A stretch of DNA of 49,243 nt from assembly GCF_001722335.1 (NCBI RefSeq), contig NZ_MIHA01000031.1, forward strand, positions 1 through 49,243, given 5' to 3'. This document shows positions 26,464 to 34,843 of the stretch, piece by piece. This stretch comes from Mycolicibacterium flavescens (GTDB lineage: Bacteria; Actinomycetota; Actinomycetes; Mycobacteriales; Mycobacteriaceae). The notes beneath the pieces are model-generated. The model was not told the origin of the DNA and did not search any database. It saw only the letters and a list, made by a program, of their open reading frames with translations. The first letter of the stretch is position 1; the number at the start of each line of letters is the position of its first letter. The translations under genes and the position numbers were made by a program.

Positions 26464-27675
26464 TCATGGGCTGTCCGGTCTGCGGCCGCGCACCGGGCGC
26501 GCCTGGCGCCGGTGCTTGCGCGACGACCGGGACGACGCGCGCGTCGCCACCCCGCACGCCGGGCAGAACGCCATGTCCGGTACCACGTGCCCGCAGTGCG
26601 GGCACAGCAGCGGTTCGTCGGAGAGGATCTCGTCGTGCGCCTCGTGCAGCAGCGCCAGGTGCAGACCGATCCGCAGCAGCAACAGCGCGACCGTGGCCAG
26701 CAGCAGATACAGCACCAGCATCGGCACCTGCGGGAAGCGCGCCACGTCGATCAGTCCGAGGCTCAGATATACGACCAGCACCGCGACCGCGAAGCCGACG
26801 AGCACCGCACGGACCGCGCCCGGATGCTGATCGCGTTTACTGGCCGGGCGGGTGAACCACAGTGCGGCGCCGATCAATCCGCCGGCCGCGGCGGCGGTCA
26901 ACGGCACCGCGATACCGCGGATGCCCGCCTCGACCAGCAGGCTCTCCATCGGCCGCCTGCTCACCAGGCCGGTGCCGAACTGCGGGGCCAGACGCGTCAG
27001 CGTCGCGGCCGCGGTGAACGTCAGCGCACCCAGCGCACCGACCATGAACCCGTCCAGCGATTCCCGCGACGGCGGCCGCCACACCCGCACGGCCACCGCG
27101 GGCAGCAGCATCAGCAGCACCCCGCCCAACGGGATGCCGATACCGTCGCGCAGCAGACGGGTGCCGACGATCCCGGCGCCCAGCCCCGTGCCGTACGAGC
27201 GCGCCACCACCGCGCCGGTCAGCAGCACCCACCCCACGCCGAGGCCGACACCGAGCGCCATCGTCAACACGATGGTACGAATCGGGAAGTCGCGGAACGC
27301 ATCCGACTCACGTAGATAGATCAGGTACAGCAGCGGCAGGCCCAGCGCCGCCACCGTCACCAACGCCGCGGGCAGCCGTAGCAGCGTGAACGCGACCAAC
27401 GCGGCCAGCAGTACCACCAGGCCGATCCGGAACGCCGCGCGGGACCGCTGCGGCAGATGCGGGAACAGCGAACTGGCCACCGACAGCTGCAGCAGGTGTT
27501 CGTTCGGTGCGGCGCCGAAGTCGCGAACGCGCAGCCAGTCCGGGCCCTCGTGTCTGCGCGGGGTCAGGTGGCATCCGCACAGCCCGCAGTACGTGCCCGC
27601 CGGGACGTCGGTCTTGCAGATCCGGCACTCGGTGGTGGGCACCGCGTCGTCATCGCCCGGGTTCTCGGTGCTCAT
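26464..27675 (-). CDS. Polytopic membrane protein with zinc ribbons at both ends
   Basis: 403 residues from the ATG at 27675, which overlaps the stop of the S53 gene (ATGA). N-terminal ribbon C-R-I-C-K-T-D-V-P-A-G-T-Y-C-G-L-C-G-C (about 17-35), then about nine hydrophobic helices, then a second ribbon C-P-H-C-G-H-V-V-P-D-M-A-F-C-P-A-C-G and a strongly basic tail (S-S-R-S-S-R-K-H-R-R-Q-A-R-P). Both ribbons should be cytoplasmic. Function unknown; may anchor or regulate the protease. Confidence 0.78.
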   Translation of the reverse strand: MSTENPGDDDAVPTTECRICKTDVPAGTYCGLCGCHLTPRRHEGPDWLRVRDFGAAPNEHLLQLSVASSLFPHLPQRSRAAFRIGLVVLLAALVAFTLLRLPAALVTVAALGLPLLYLIYLRESDAFRDFPIRTIVLTMALGVGLGVGWVLLTGAVVARSYGTGLGAGIVGTRLLRDGIGIPLGGVLLMLLPAVAVRVWRPPSRESLDGFMVGALGALTFTAAATLTRLAPQFGTGLVSRRPMESLLVEAGIRGIAVPLTAAAAGGLIGAALWFTRPASKRDQHPGAVRAVLVGFAVAVLVVYLSLGLIDVARFPQVPMLVLYLLLATVALLLLRIGLHLALLHEAHDEILSDEPLLCPHCGHVVPDMAFCPACGVATRASSRSSRKHRRQARPVRGRRPDSP

Positions 27676-29261
27676 GACGGAACCCGCTGCAGGACAAGAA
27701 GATTGCGAACGAGGTTGTCGACGTCCGGGGTACCCAGCCCGGTCACCAGGTCGTAACCCGGGGTGGCGTCGGCGACACTGTTGCCGCCCAGCGTGACGTC
27801 GCGGAACGCGGGCAGCGGGGCGCCGCGGGCCATCCGGTACAGCAGCGGGTTGAGCGCGCCGATCCCGCGGCCCCCGTTGGCGATCAGGTACTGGTTCATC
27901 ACCGCCGCCATCCCCGCCCAGATCGGCGCGGACTGCGAGGTGCCGCCGCCGACCAGCGGCGTCTGCTGGAACACGATCCGCACGCCGGTGAACGGGTCGG
28001 CGACCGCGGCGACGTCGGGGGTCAGCCGCCGGTCGGAGTGCTGGCCGGTCATCACCGCGCGTTGCCACGGCGGGCGGTCGAACAGCGCCGAGACCCCGCC
28101 GCCGGTTCCGACGGTGAGCGGCACATCGAACCAGGCCTGCTCGGACAGCCAGCGGCCCTGGGCGTCGGTCGACAGCGTGGTGCCGCCGACATCGGTCATC
28201 TCCGGCAGCGACGCGATCGAGTCCAGGCCGATGTCGGCCTCACCGGGCGGCGAGGACCAGTCGTCGCCGCCCTTGCACTCCAGCCCGGCCAGGTCACCGC
28301 TGGCGTTGAACGCGGTGGTGCCGCGTTCCTGCGCGGCCGCCAGCGCCGCGCGCACCGGGGCCAGGTCGGCGGCGGTGATCAGCTTGTCGCAGCCCCAGCC
28401 GATCGACAGGCTCCACACCGCGCCCGGGAAGCGCCGGTCGGTCTCGGCGAACATCTGCCCGATCTTCTCGAACGCGCCGTCGCCGGTGACGGTCGGCTGC
28501 GCGCTGACGACGACCTTGCGGGCGTCGGGGGCGACGGCGTGCGCGACCTGCAGGTCCATCGTGGTCTCGCCGCGCGGTTCGTCGAGTTCCCCGCCGACCA
28601 CCTCCGGGGTGAACCGCGGCAGCCGGTAGGTGTCGGCGAACGTGTCGAGATCGGCCTGGTCGAAGCCGTCGAACGCAAAGAACACGATCGTGGTGCCCTT
28701 GCCGGTGTACCCGGCCGCCGCCAGCGGGGTGATGTTGTAGGTGTTGAGCAGCGCCTCCGGTGTGAGCCCCTGGTCGGGCACGTCCAGCGGCACCGTCCAG
28801 ATGTGCGACGTGCGGTGCGGCAGGTAGCCGAGGATGCGGCCGAGGTCGCGGACCTCTCCGGTCAGACCGTCGGGGACCCCGGGCTGCTGCGGCGAGGCGT
28901 AGAACACCTGCCCGCGGCGGCCGCGGTAGTCGTGCACCTCGACGTCGAAGGCGTCGGCGACGTCCTGCGCCCGTCCCTCGACGACAGCCCAGTCCTGCCC
29001 CGCATGCCAGCGCACCGCGAGGTCGCGGCCGCCGGCCCAGTCGAACAGCGCGTCGGGCCGGTCGCGGCCGCCCAGCGCCAGCGTGACCTGGACGTCGGCG
29101 GTGCGCGACGGTCCCAGGTCGGTCGAACTGGCCAGCAGATAGGAGTACGGCCCGGGGATCACACCGCCGCCGTCGCGCGCGGGATCGGGACGCAGATCCG
29201 CGGCGAGCGCCCACACGCCCACCGCGATCAGCGCCAGCACGCCTAGCTGCCGCGCACTCAC
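27672..29261 (-). CDS. Sedolisin-family (S53) serine-carboxyl peptidase, membrane-anchored or secreted
   Basis: 529 residues. The hydrophobic N-terminus (Q-L-G-V-L-A-L-I-A-V-G-V-W-A-L-A) is a signal or anchor. The pro-kumamolisin domain is about 40-155. The catalytic domain carries Glu232 and Asp236 (G-E-T-T-M-D), the oxyanion Asp323 (S-G-D) and Ser442 (G-G-T-S-Q-S-A-P), with calcium-site residues Asp488-Val489 and A-T-P-G-Y-D. All key residues are intact, so it should be an active acidic protease outside the membrane. First gene of the operon; the GTG start has a TACGCT box seven bases upstream. Confidence 0.88.
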   Translation of the reverse strand: MSARQLGVLALIAVGVWALAADLRPDPARDGGGVIPGPYSYLLASSTDLGPSRTADVQVTLALGGRDRPDALFDWAGGRDLAVRWHAGQDWAVVEGRAQDVADAFDVEVHDYRGRRGQVFYASPQQPGVPDGLTGEVRDLGRILGYLPHRTSHIWTVPLDVPDQGLTPEALLNTYNITPLAAAGYTGKGTTIVFFAFDGFDQADLDTFADTYRLPRFTPEVVGGELDEPRGETTMDLQVAHAVAPDARKVVVSAQPTVTGDGAFEKIGQMFAETDRRFPGAVWSLSIGWGCDKLITAADLAPVRAALAAAQERGTTAFNASGDLAGLECKGGDDWSSPPGEADIGLDSIASLPEMTDVGGTTLSTDAQGRWLSEQAWFDVPLTVGTGGGVSALFDRPPWQRAVMTGQHSDRRLTPDVAAVADPFTGVRIVFQQTPLVGGGTSQSAPIWAGMAAVMNQYLIANGGRGIGALNPLLYRMARGAPLPAFRDVTLGGNSVADATPGYDLVTGLGTPDVDNLVRNLLVLQRVPS

Positions 29262-29268
29262 GGACGCC

Positions 29269-29274
29269 AGCGTA
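29269..29274 (-). promoter_or_regulatory. -10 box TACGCT for leaderless S53 protease operon
   Basis: Read on the minus strand, TACGCT ends seven bases before the GTG at 29261; there is no ribosome binding site. Confidence 0.45.
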
Positions 29275-29292
29275 CGTCCGTTCCGGATCCGG

Positions 29293-29562
29293 TCAGTTGT
29301 CGCCGGGGATCGCCGTCGGCGCCGGCGGCGCGTGGACGGTCGGCGAGAACGGGTTCGGGCCGGGGTCGATGCGCGGCGCCTTCTCCGTCGGCTCCACCGG
29401 CGCGGCCGAAGTCGTCGTCGTCGTGGTCGTGGTGGTCGTCGTGGTGGTCTCCTCCGGCGCCTCCTCCTCGGAGGAGCACGACGCGGTGAACAGCACCATC
29501 GCCGCGGCGGCGGTCCCGGCCGCGATCACGCCGACGCGGCGGCCCAACTGAGCTGACCTCAT
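29293..29562 (-). CDS. Thr-rich small lipoprotein (paralogue A)
   Basis: 89 residues. Basic start, hydrophobic run and lipobox M-V-L-F-T-A-S-C (Cys near residue 29), then an acidic stretch E-E-E-A-P-E-E, a run of 13 threonines, and the C-terminal segment P-T-E-K-A-P-R-I-D-P-G-P-N-P-F-S-P-T-V. A paralogue with the same order lies at 35300-35578 on the other strand. The Thr run could be O-mannosylated (inference). Function unknown. Confidence 0.75.
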   Translation of the reverse strand: MRSAQLGRRVGVIAAGTAAAAMVLFTASCSSEEEAPEETTTTTTTTTTTTTSAAPVEPTEKAPRIDPGPNPFSPTVHAPPAPTAIPGDN

Positions 29563-29668
29563 GTTGCAGTCCTATCTGTCCCGATCGGTGCCAGGTCCGG
29601 TCAAGATCAGCCCGGCGTCGAAACTGTAACCCGGATGACCGGCGGGTCGCTCGGTGAGCGACCGAGAG

Positions 29669-30028
29669 TCAGGAACCGGACTGCAGCGCCGACAGCGCCT
29701 CGGGCAGCGTCGGGAACAGCGAGAACACCTGGTCGAGCCCGGTCAGCTGGATCGGTCGGCTGGTGGCCGGGCCGTCGGCGACGACCGCGAACCGGGCGGA
29801 CTTGCTGACGGTCTCGTGGGTCGCGACCAGCGCCTGCAAACCTGCCGAGGCCAGGAAGTCCACGGCGGTCAGGTCGACGACGAGCGCTGTGGGTTCCTGC
29901 GTCAGCGCCTCGGTGATACCGGCCTGGAACGCCGGCACGGTGGCGAGGTCGATGTCGCCACCGACCGTCAGCACGGCGATGCTCCCCTCCTGGGAGACCG
30001 AGGTCGTGATCGGATCATTACGTGACAA
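29669..30028 (-). CDS. STAS-domain anti-sigma factor antagonist 1
   Basis: 119 residues, single STAS domain (S-I-A-V-L-T-V-G-G-D-I-D-L-A-T-V-P-A-F). The phosphorylatable Ser is Ser61 in D-F-L-A-S-A-G-L-Q, with Ala for the usual preceding Asp. Partner-switching role: unphosphorylated protein binds an anti-sigma kinase. The start is TTG at 30028 because GGAGGA precedes it with a six-base spacer. Divergent from the PAS-SpoIIE-HATPase gene. Confidence 0.85.
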   Translation of the reverse strand: MSRNDPITTSVSQEGSIAVLTVGGDIDLATVPAFQAGITEALTQEPTALVVDLTAVDFLASAGLQALVATHETVSKSARFAVVADGPATSRPIQLTGLDQVFSLFPTLPEALSALQSGS

Positions 30029-30140
30029 CAGATGTCCTCCGGTCGACGCCGCCCCTGACGGCGGCGATGCGCCGAGCTTAATACGTGGCCGCCGATCGCA
30101 GAGATCAACGCTTCCCAGGATCCGTACAGCGGGCGCGGAC

Positions 30141-30146
30141 TATGGT
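30141..30146 (+). promoter_or_regulatory. Candidate -10 box TATGGT for the phosphatase/kinase gene
   Basis: TATGGT fits TANNNT and would give a leader of about 30 bases ending in CCGAGG before the ATG at 30183. No clear -35. Confidence 0.3.
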
Positions 30147-30182
30147 CGGGACGACACTGCGACGACCGCGATTGACCCGAGG

Positions 30183-32150
30183 ATGACCGACTCCGCAGAC
30201 CTGTACCACCGTTACGAGCGGGAGCGGGCGCGGGCCGATCACCTGGCGGACCGCGACGAGTTCCGCGGGGCACTGGTCAATTCGTTGCAGGACGGCTTCT
30301 TCGTCGCCGACGGCCACGGCGCCGTAATCGAGGTCAACGACGCGTTCACCCAGATCACCGGCTACGGGCAGACCGATCTGCCGTATCTGGTGCCGCACCC
30401 GTGGGTGCGCGACGCCGACGCGGCCCACCGCCGCAGCGAGGCTCTGGTGAAGGACGGCCGGGTGACCGGCGAGATGGAGATCGAGCACCGCGACGGCCGG
30501 CGGCGCTGGGTCGCGCTCAGCATCAACGCCGTCACCGGTCAACCGTTCGGCGAAGGCCTCTACGTCGGCACGATCCGCGACATCACCTCGGCCCGTGCCG
30601 CGGGCGAACGCGACCGCGCGGTCGCCCGGCTGGCGACCGCGGTGAGCGTCGCGCGAAGCGTCGACGAGGTGCTGGCCATCACGCTCGCGCAGTGCCGCCG
30701 GTCCCTGGATGCGCGACGGCTGATGGCGGTGATCTGGCCGCGGAGCCCGGGCGACGGACCGTCGGTGCACGTGGCGGGCGAACCCGCGGTGTCGGAGTGG
30801 GACGACCTCGACGACGACTGGCAGCGCACCATCGACGACGCCCGCTCGTGGATCCCGCTGACCGTGACACCGGTCGGCGCGGCGCCCAGCGCCGGGACCA
30901 CCCGCGGATTCGTCACGGTGCTGTCGGGTGCTCGCGATGTCGTGGTGTGCCTGGAGCACCACCGGCCGCGGGTGATCAGCGACGAGGACCGGTACCTGAT
31001 CACCGCGCTGGTCGGCCACCTGGGCACCGCGATGCAGCATGTCCGCCAGTTCGAGAACGCGCGCGACACCTCGCTGACCCTGCAGCGGTCGCTGCTCGCG
31101 CCGATCGACCTGCCGCCGGGCTTCGCGGTGCGCTACGAGCCGGCCGTGCACCCGCTCGAGATCGGCGGGGACTTCTACGACGTGCTGCCGGTGGCCGAGC
31201 ACCGGATCGGGGTCGTGGTCGGCGACTGCGTAGGGCGCGGGCTGGCGGCCGCAGCGGTGATGGGCCAGTTGCGGGCGTCCACCCGCGCGTTGCTGCTGAC
31301 CGGTGCGGACACGTCGACGCTGCTCGAGCACCTCGACGCGGTCGCGTCCCACATCCCCGACGCGTTCTGCACGACGGTGTTCGTCGCGATCGTCGACACC
31401 GAGGCGGGCACCGTCGAATACAGCAGCGCCGGCCACGTACCGCCGATCCTGATCGGCGACGACGGCGCCTGCGAGCTGTTGACCGGGGCGGTCTCGGTGC
31501 CCCTGGGGGTCCGGCACCGCGAACCGCGACCGCGGGCCAGCCACCCGCTGAGGGCCGGCTCGACGCTGATGCTCTACACCGACGGTCTGGTCGAGCGGCG
31601 CGACCGACCGATCGACGCGCAGATCGAGCGGGTGGCCGCCGTGATCGCCGAGTCCGCGGCGCTGCCGGTGGACGAGGTCGCCGACACGGTGCTGGGCAAA
31701 CTCGCCCCGGATCGCGGCTATGACGACGACGTCGCGCTCGTGCTGTACCGGGCCGAGCCCGCGCCGCTGGTCATCGACATCCCGGCGATTGCCGCGCAGC
31801 TGACCGAGATCCGCAGGCGGCTCACCGCCTGGCTCATCGCCCACGGTGTGCGGGAACCGTCGGCGTCCGACATGGTGCTCGTGGTGAACGAAGCCTGCTC
31901 CAACAGCGTCGAGCACGCGTACCGGGGACGGGAGCCCGGCCGCATGAAAGTGCACGCCGAACGACGCGGCACCTCGATCCGGGTGCGGGTCACCGACTTC
32001 GGGTCCTGGAAGGACCCCACCGACGATCCGGGCACCCGGGGCCGGGGTCTGCTGCTGATGCGGGCGGTCAGCGACGATGTCGATCTGGACGGCACTGCCG
32101 CGGGCACGACGGTCGATATGACATTTCAATTACCGGAGACCCCGAAGTGA
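30183..32150 (+). CDS. PAS-GAF-SpoIIE phosphatase-HATPase regulatory protein
   Basis: 655 residues. PAS domain about 25-135 (D-G-F-F-V-A-D-G-H-G-A-V-I-E-V-N-D-A-F), GAF-like 140-295, PP2C/SpoIIE phosphatase 310-525 (G-G-D-F-Y-D 328-333; V-G-D-C-V-G-R-G 346-353; Y-T-D-G-L-V-E 465-471; D-D-D-V-A-L 514-519), and a HATPase_c kinase domain 535-650 (N-box N-E-A-C-S-N-S-V-E-H-A-Y at 569-580, G-R-G-L-L-L-M at 620-626). It combines STAS-phosphatase and anti-sigma kinase activities in one chain. ATG 30183 is taken; the frame's upstream extension overlaps the divergent STAS gene. Confidence 0.92.
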   Translation: MTDSADLYHRYERERARADHLADRDEFRGALVNSLQDGFFVADGHGAVIEVNDAFTQITGYGQTDLPYLVPHPWVRDADAAHRRSEALVKDGRVTGEMEIEHRDGRRRWVALSINAVTGQPFGEGLYVGTIRDITSARAAGERDRAVARLATAVSVARSVDEVLAITLAQCRRSLDARRLMAVIWPRSPGDGPSVHVAGEPAVSEWDDLDDDWQRTIDDARSWIPLTVTPVGAAPSAGTTRGFVTVLSGARDVVVCLEHHRPRVISDEDRYLITALVGHLGTAMQHVRQFENARDTSLTLQRSLLAPIDLPPGFAVRYEPAVHPLEIGGDFYDVLPVAEHRIGVVVGDCVGRGLAAAAVMGQLRASTRALLLTGADTSTLLEHLDAVASHIPDAFCTTVFVAIVDTEAGTVEYSSAGHVPPILIGDDGACELLTGAVSVPLGVRHREPRPRASHPLRAGSTLMLYTDGLVERRDRPIDAQIERVAAVIAESAALPVDEVADTVLGKLAPDRGYDDDVALVLYRAEPAPLVIDIPAIAAQLTEIRRRLTAWLIAHGVREPSASDMVLVVNEACSNSVEHAYRGREPGRMKVHAERRGTSIRVRVTDFGSWKDPTDDPGTRGRGLLLMRAVSDDVDLDGTAAGTTVDMTFQLPETPK

Positions 32151-32286
32151 GGACTCCCCGGCCGCCTCAACGGCTTCCGCGTGATATGACAATCACTGAC
32201 AAAGAGCGTCTGTCAAGGCGAGGCAGCGGTGAGGGTTGTTTGGCGTGTACTGGGGCGGCGGCGCCTTTAGTACATCGGGAGGTGCT

Positions 32287-32355
32287 GTGACTGACACTGC
32301 TGATGAGAGCTCCTGCCGCGGCGACTCGGTGCCTGTGGGGGTCCGAAAGGCGTGA
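32287..32355 (+). CDS. Leader ORF of 22 codons translationally coupled to STAS gene 2
   Basis: GTG at 32287 with GGGAGGT (32278-32283) as ribosome binding site, 22 codons (V-T-D-T-A-D-E-S-S-C-R-G-D-S-V-P...), TGA at 32353-32355 overlapping the GTG (32352) of the STAS gene as GTGA. The STAS start has only a poorly spaced ribosome binding site (GAAAGG one base away), so translation may depend on the leader. The peptide has one Cys and no recognised motif. Confidence 0.5.
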   Translation: MTDTADESSCRGDSVPVGVRKA

Positions 32356-32663
32356 CTGTCAACGAGTTCCGGCTCACGGCCGGAAACGCTGAGGCATCTC
32401 CGGTCGTCACTGCGGCCGGTGAGATCGACCTGGCGAACGTCGACCAGTTCAGCGCGGTGTTGTCCCGCGCGGCCGACGGTAACGCGGCCGTCACCGTCGA
32501 CCTGACCGCGGTGACCTACTGCGACAGTGCCGCGTTGCGGGAGTTGTTCTCCACTGCGGCGGTGGCCAAACTCGAACTCGTCGTGCCCGCCAACGGGCCG
32601 ATCACGACGCTGCTGCGGATCTCCGGCCTGGACAAGGTCGCCTCGGTCACGGTCGTCGACTGA
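32352..32663 (+). CDS. STAS-domain anti-sigma factor antagonist 2
   Basis: 103 residues, single STAS domain (S-P-V-V-T-A-A-G-E-I-D-L-A-N-V-D-Q-F-S). The candidate phosphosite is Ser59 in T-Y-C-D-S-A-A-L-R, with the standard Asp before it; the usual following Gly is Ala. The start overlaps the leader ORF stop (GTGA). Followed after 13 bases by the ANTAR gene. A likely substrate of the upstream phosphatase/kinase. Confidence 0.85.
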   Translation: MTVNEFRLTAGNAEASPVVTAAGEIDLANVDQFSAVLSRAADGNAAVTVDLTAVTYCDSAALRELFSTAAVAKLELVVPANGPITTLLRISGLDKVASVTVVD

Positions 32664-32676
32664 ACGGATCGTCGTC

Positions 32677-33477
32677 GTGCCCGCCCCCGACTTTCAACCC
32701 CGCCAGCACCCCGAGCTGATCACGCTGCTGCAGCGTGTGCTGGAGCGCCTGCACGCCGAGTTACCCCGTGCGCTCGGCGTCGCGGTCACCGTGCAGGACA
32801 AGCGTTTCGGCGAGACGCCGTCGGCGCTGGCGGCGCTGGGCGTCGAGGCCGAGATGGTGGCGGCGCAGTTGTCGGGTCTGGGCGGCCCGGTGGCCGACGC
32901 GCTGAACTATCAGGTGCCGGTACTCAGCGTCGACCTGTTCAGCGACGAGCGGTGGCCCGACCTGACCCGGGACGCGGCCGCGCGGTGTGCCCCGGCGATC
33001 GCCTCCTCGCTGCCCGAGGTCTGCGGTGTGGCCGCGGTGGCGGGCTTCTGGCGCACCGACGCCGCAATCATGCTGTCGTGCACGCTGCGCGAGCCCGGCA
33101 GCGCGTCGACCGTGGCGACGCTGATCGCCTATGAGCAACTGGTGTCCGCGGCCCTGGTGACCACCGCCGCGCAGAACGAAGCCGCATTCGAGGACCTGCT
33201 GACCGCGCTGCAGTCGCGCGGCGCCATCGAACAGGCCAAGGGCGCACTGATCGGCGCGATCGGCTGCGACGCCGACCAGGCGTGGAGCGTGCTGCGCCGC
33301 GCCAGCCAGGAGTTCAACGTCAAGCTGCGCGAACTCGCGGTCGCGCTGGTCGAGCACATCAGCGGCCGCCCCGCCGAGCAGCCCGGCGCCGCCGAACCGA
33401 TCGCGCCGGACGGGCCCGCGCGCGACGCCGCCCGGTTGCTGTGGACCGCGATGGTCAAGGAGCGGCCGTCAGCCTGA
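32677..33477 (+). CDS. GAF-like and ANTAR-domain transcription antiterminator
   Basis: 266 residues from GTG 32677. An N-terminal sensory domain of GAF type is about 10-165. The ANTAR RNA-binding domain follows at about 170-228: L-L-T-A-L-Q-S-R-G-A-I-E-Q-A-K-G-A-L-I, then A-D-Q-A-W-S-V-L-R-R-A-S-Q-E-F-N-V-K-L-R-E-L-A. ANTAR proteins bind paired hexaloop hairpins in mRNA leaders and prevent termination. Its frame overlaps the end of the convergent permease gene by nine bases. Confidence 0.85.
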   Translation: MPAPDFQPRQHPELITLLQRVLERLHAELPRALGVAVTVQDKRFGETPSALAALGVEAEMVAAQLSGLGGPVADALNYQVPVLSVDLFSDERWPDLTRDAAARCAPAIASSLPEVCGVAAVAGFWRTDAAIMLSCTLREPGSASTVATLIAYEQLVSAALVTTAAQNEAAFEDLLTALQSRGAIEQAKGALIGAIGCDADQAWSVLRRASQEFNVKLRELAVALVEHISGRPAEQPGAAEPIAPDGPARDAARLLWTAMVKERPSA

Positions 33478-34368
33478 GCGGGCCTGGCGCTTGGCGGCCT
33501 CCTCGAGCTGCTCCTCGAGCGCGCCTTCGTCGCGGCCGAGCGCGATGGTCGCCGCAGTCATCGCGGCCACCGCGACCGCGATCGCCGCGGCCTTGACCCC
33601 GTTGACCGTGAGGTGCTCACCCAGCACGACGGCGCCGAGCACGACGGCCACCACGGGTTCGAGTACGAGCATCGTCGGCACCGAGGTCTGCAGCGAGCCC
33701 GCGTGGAACGCCGACTGCTGCAGGATGACCGCGACGACGCCGAGCACCACCAGCAGGTACACCACCGGTGAGGTCAGCACGGCGCCCGGACCTTCGGTGG
33801 TCAACATGTGCATGACGATCTTGGTGAGCACCGCGACGACGCCGAACAGCAGCCCCACCGCAGCGGCGAGGATCACCGCGCGCCGCCACCCCGCGCAGCG
33901 GACCGCGATCACCACGCACGCCAGCACCGCGACCGCGCATACCACCGCGACGACGGCCGACGTCGGGGCCGAGGCCTCGTAGTCGCCGGGCCGCGCCTTG
34001 GCCAGCAACACGAACACCGCGAGCGCGGCGGTCAGCAGCAGCGCCCACGCCCACTCGGCGCGGGTCACACGACGGTTGGCCAGCCGCGCGCTCAGCGGCA
34101 ACGCGAACAGCAGCGCGGACACCAGGATCGGTTGGACGACCAGAAGCGATCCCTCGGCGAGCGCCAACGCCTGGAATACGAAGCCGGCGACCGCCGCAGC
34201 CGTGCCGGCCCACCACAGCGGCCTGCGCAGCAGCGTCATCACCATCACACCGCTGACGCCGTGTTCGGGCGGCACATCCATGGTGGCGCGCTGTCGAACC
34301 ACGATGCCGATGGCCAGAAATGCGGCGGCCAGCAGGGCCAACAGGACGACCAGGCCCTGCTCGATCAA
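33469..34368 (-). CDS. DMT-superfamily (EamA-like) permease
   Basis: 299 residues with about nine or ten hydrophobic helices in two repeats (V-V-L-L-A-L-L-A-A-A-F-L; Q-S-A-F-H-A-G-S-L-Q-T-S-V-P-T-M-L-V-L-E-P-V-V-A). The second-half signature G-x-L-x-x-S-x-x-T-x-x-x-x-E-P matches DMT transporters. The C-terminus is charged (L-E-E-Q-L-E-E-A-A-K-R-Q). TTG at 34368 is the best in-frame start. The transported compound is unknown. Confidence 0.8.
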   Translation of the reverse strand: MIEQGLVVLLALLAAAFLAIGIVVRQRATMDVPPEHGVSGVMVMTLLRRPLWWAGTAAAVAGFVFQALALAEGSLLVVQPILVSALLFALPLSARLANRRVTRAEWAWALLLTAALAVFVLLAKARPGDYEASAPTSAVVAVVCAVAVLACVVIAVRCAGWRRAVILAAAVGLLFGVVAVLTKIVMHMLTTEGPGAVLTSPVVYLLVVLGVVAVILQQSAFHAGSLQTSVPTMLVLEPVVAVVLGAVVLGEHLTVNGVKAAAIAVAVAAMTAATIALGRDEGALEEQLEEAAKRQARSG

Positions 34369-34504
34369 CGTGCACCCGTCAAGAGGATCCCTCCGCAGAA
34401 GCTGTCACCGCACAAGCGAAACACATCGTCGGTCGGGCCGCGAAAGCGGCTGGGCAGCCTTCGTCCAGGTTTGACGGTCGATCCGATCGGGCATCAATCC
34501 GATC

Positions 34505-34843
34505 ATGAATCTGCGACGGATGTTGTTGCTGGTGGGTGCTGTGGTGCTGCTCGTCGGGGTGATCGGGCTGCTGATGCCCGTCTCGATCCCCGGCCCGGAC
34601 AATCAGAAGATCGGGTGCGGCAACGCGATCGCGGCCGACGACTCCGCGGCGAGCCAGGCCGACAGCAACAACCCGGTGAACCTGCCGATCCTCAACGAGG
34701 TGGTCCCGCACACCGACTACGTCGCGCAGTGCCAGTCCGCGGTCTCCGACCGCCGGACCTGGACGATCCCGGTGGCGGTCATCGGTGTCGTGGTGCTCGC
34801 CGCCTCGTTCTTCGTCGGCGGCCGCACCGCGCGCGCGGGCTAG
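34505..34843 (+). CDS. Small two-helix membrane protein
   Basis: 112 residues. Helix at about 6-26 (M-L-L-L-V-G-A-V-V-L-L-V-G-V-I-G-L-L), an extracytoplasmic loop of ~60 residues with two Cys (I-G-C-G-N; V-A-Q-C-Q), and a second helix at about 87-105. The loop Cys pair may form a disulfide. No family recognised. It ends in CTAG shared with the stop of the converging gene. Confidence 0.7.
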   Translation: MNLRRMLLLVGAVVLLVGVIGLLMPVSIPGPDNQKIGCGNAIAADDSAASQADSNNPVNLPILNEVVPHTDYVAQCQSAVSDRRTWTIPVAVIGVVVLAASFFVGGRTARAG

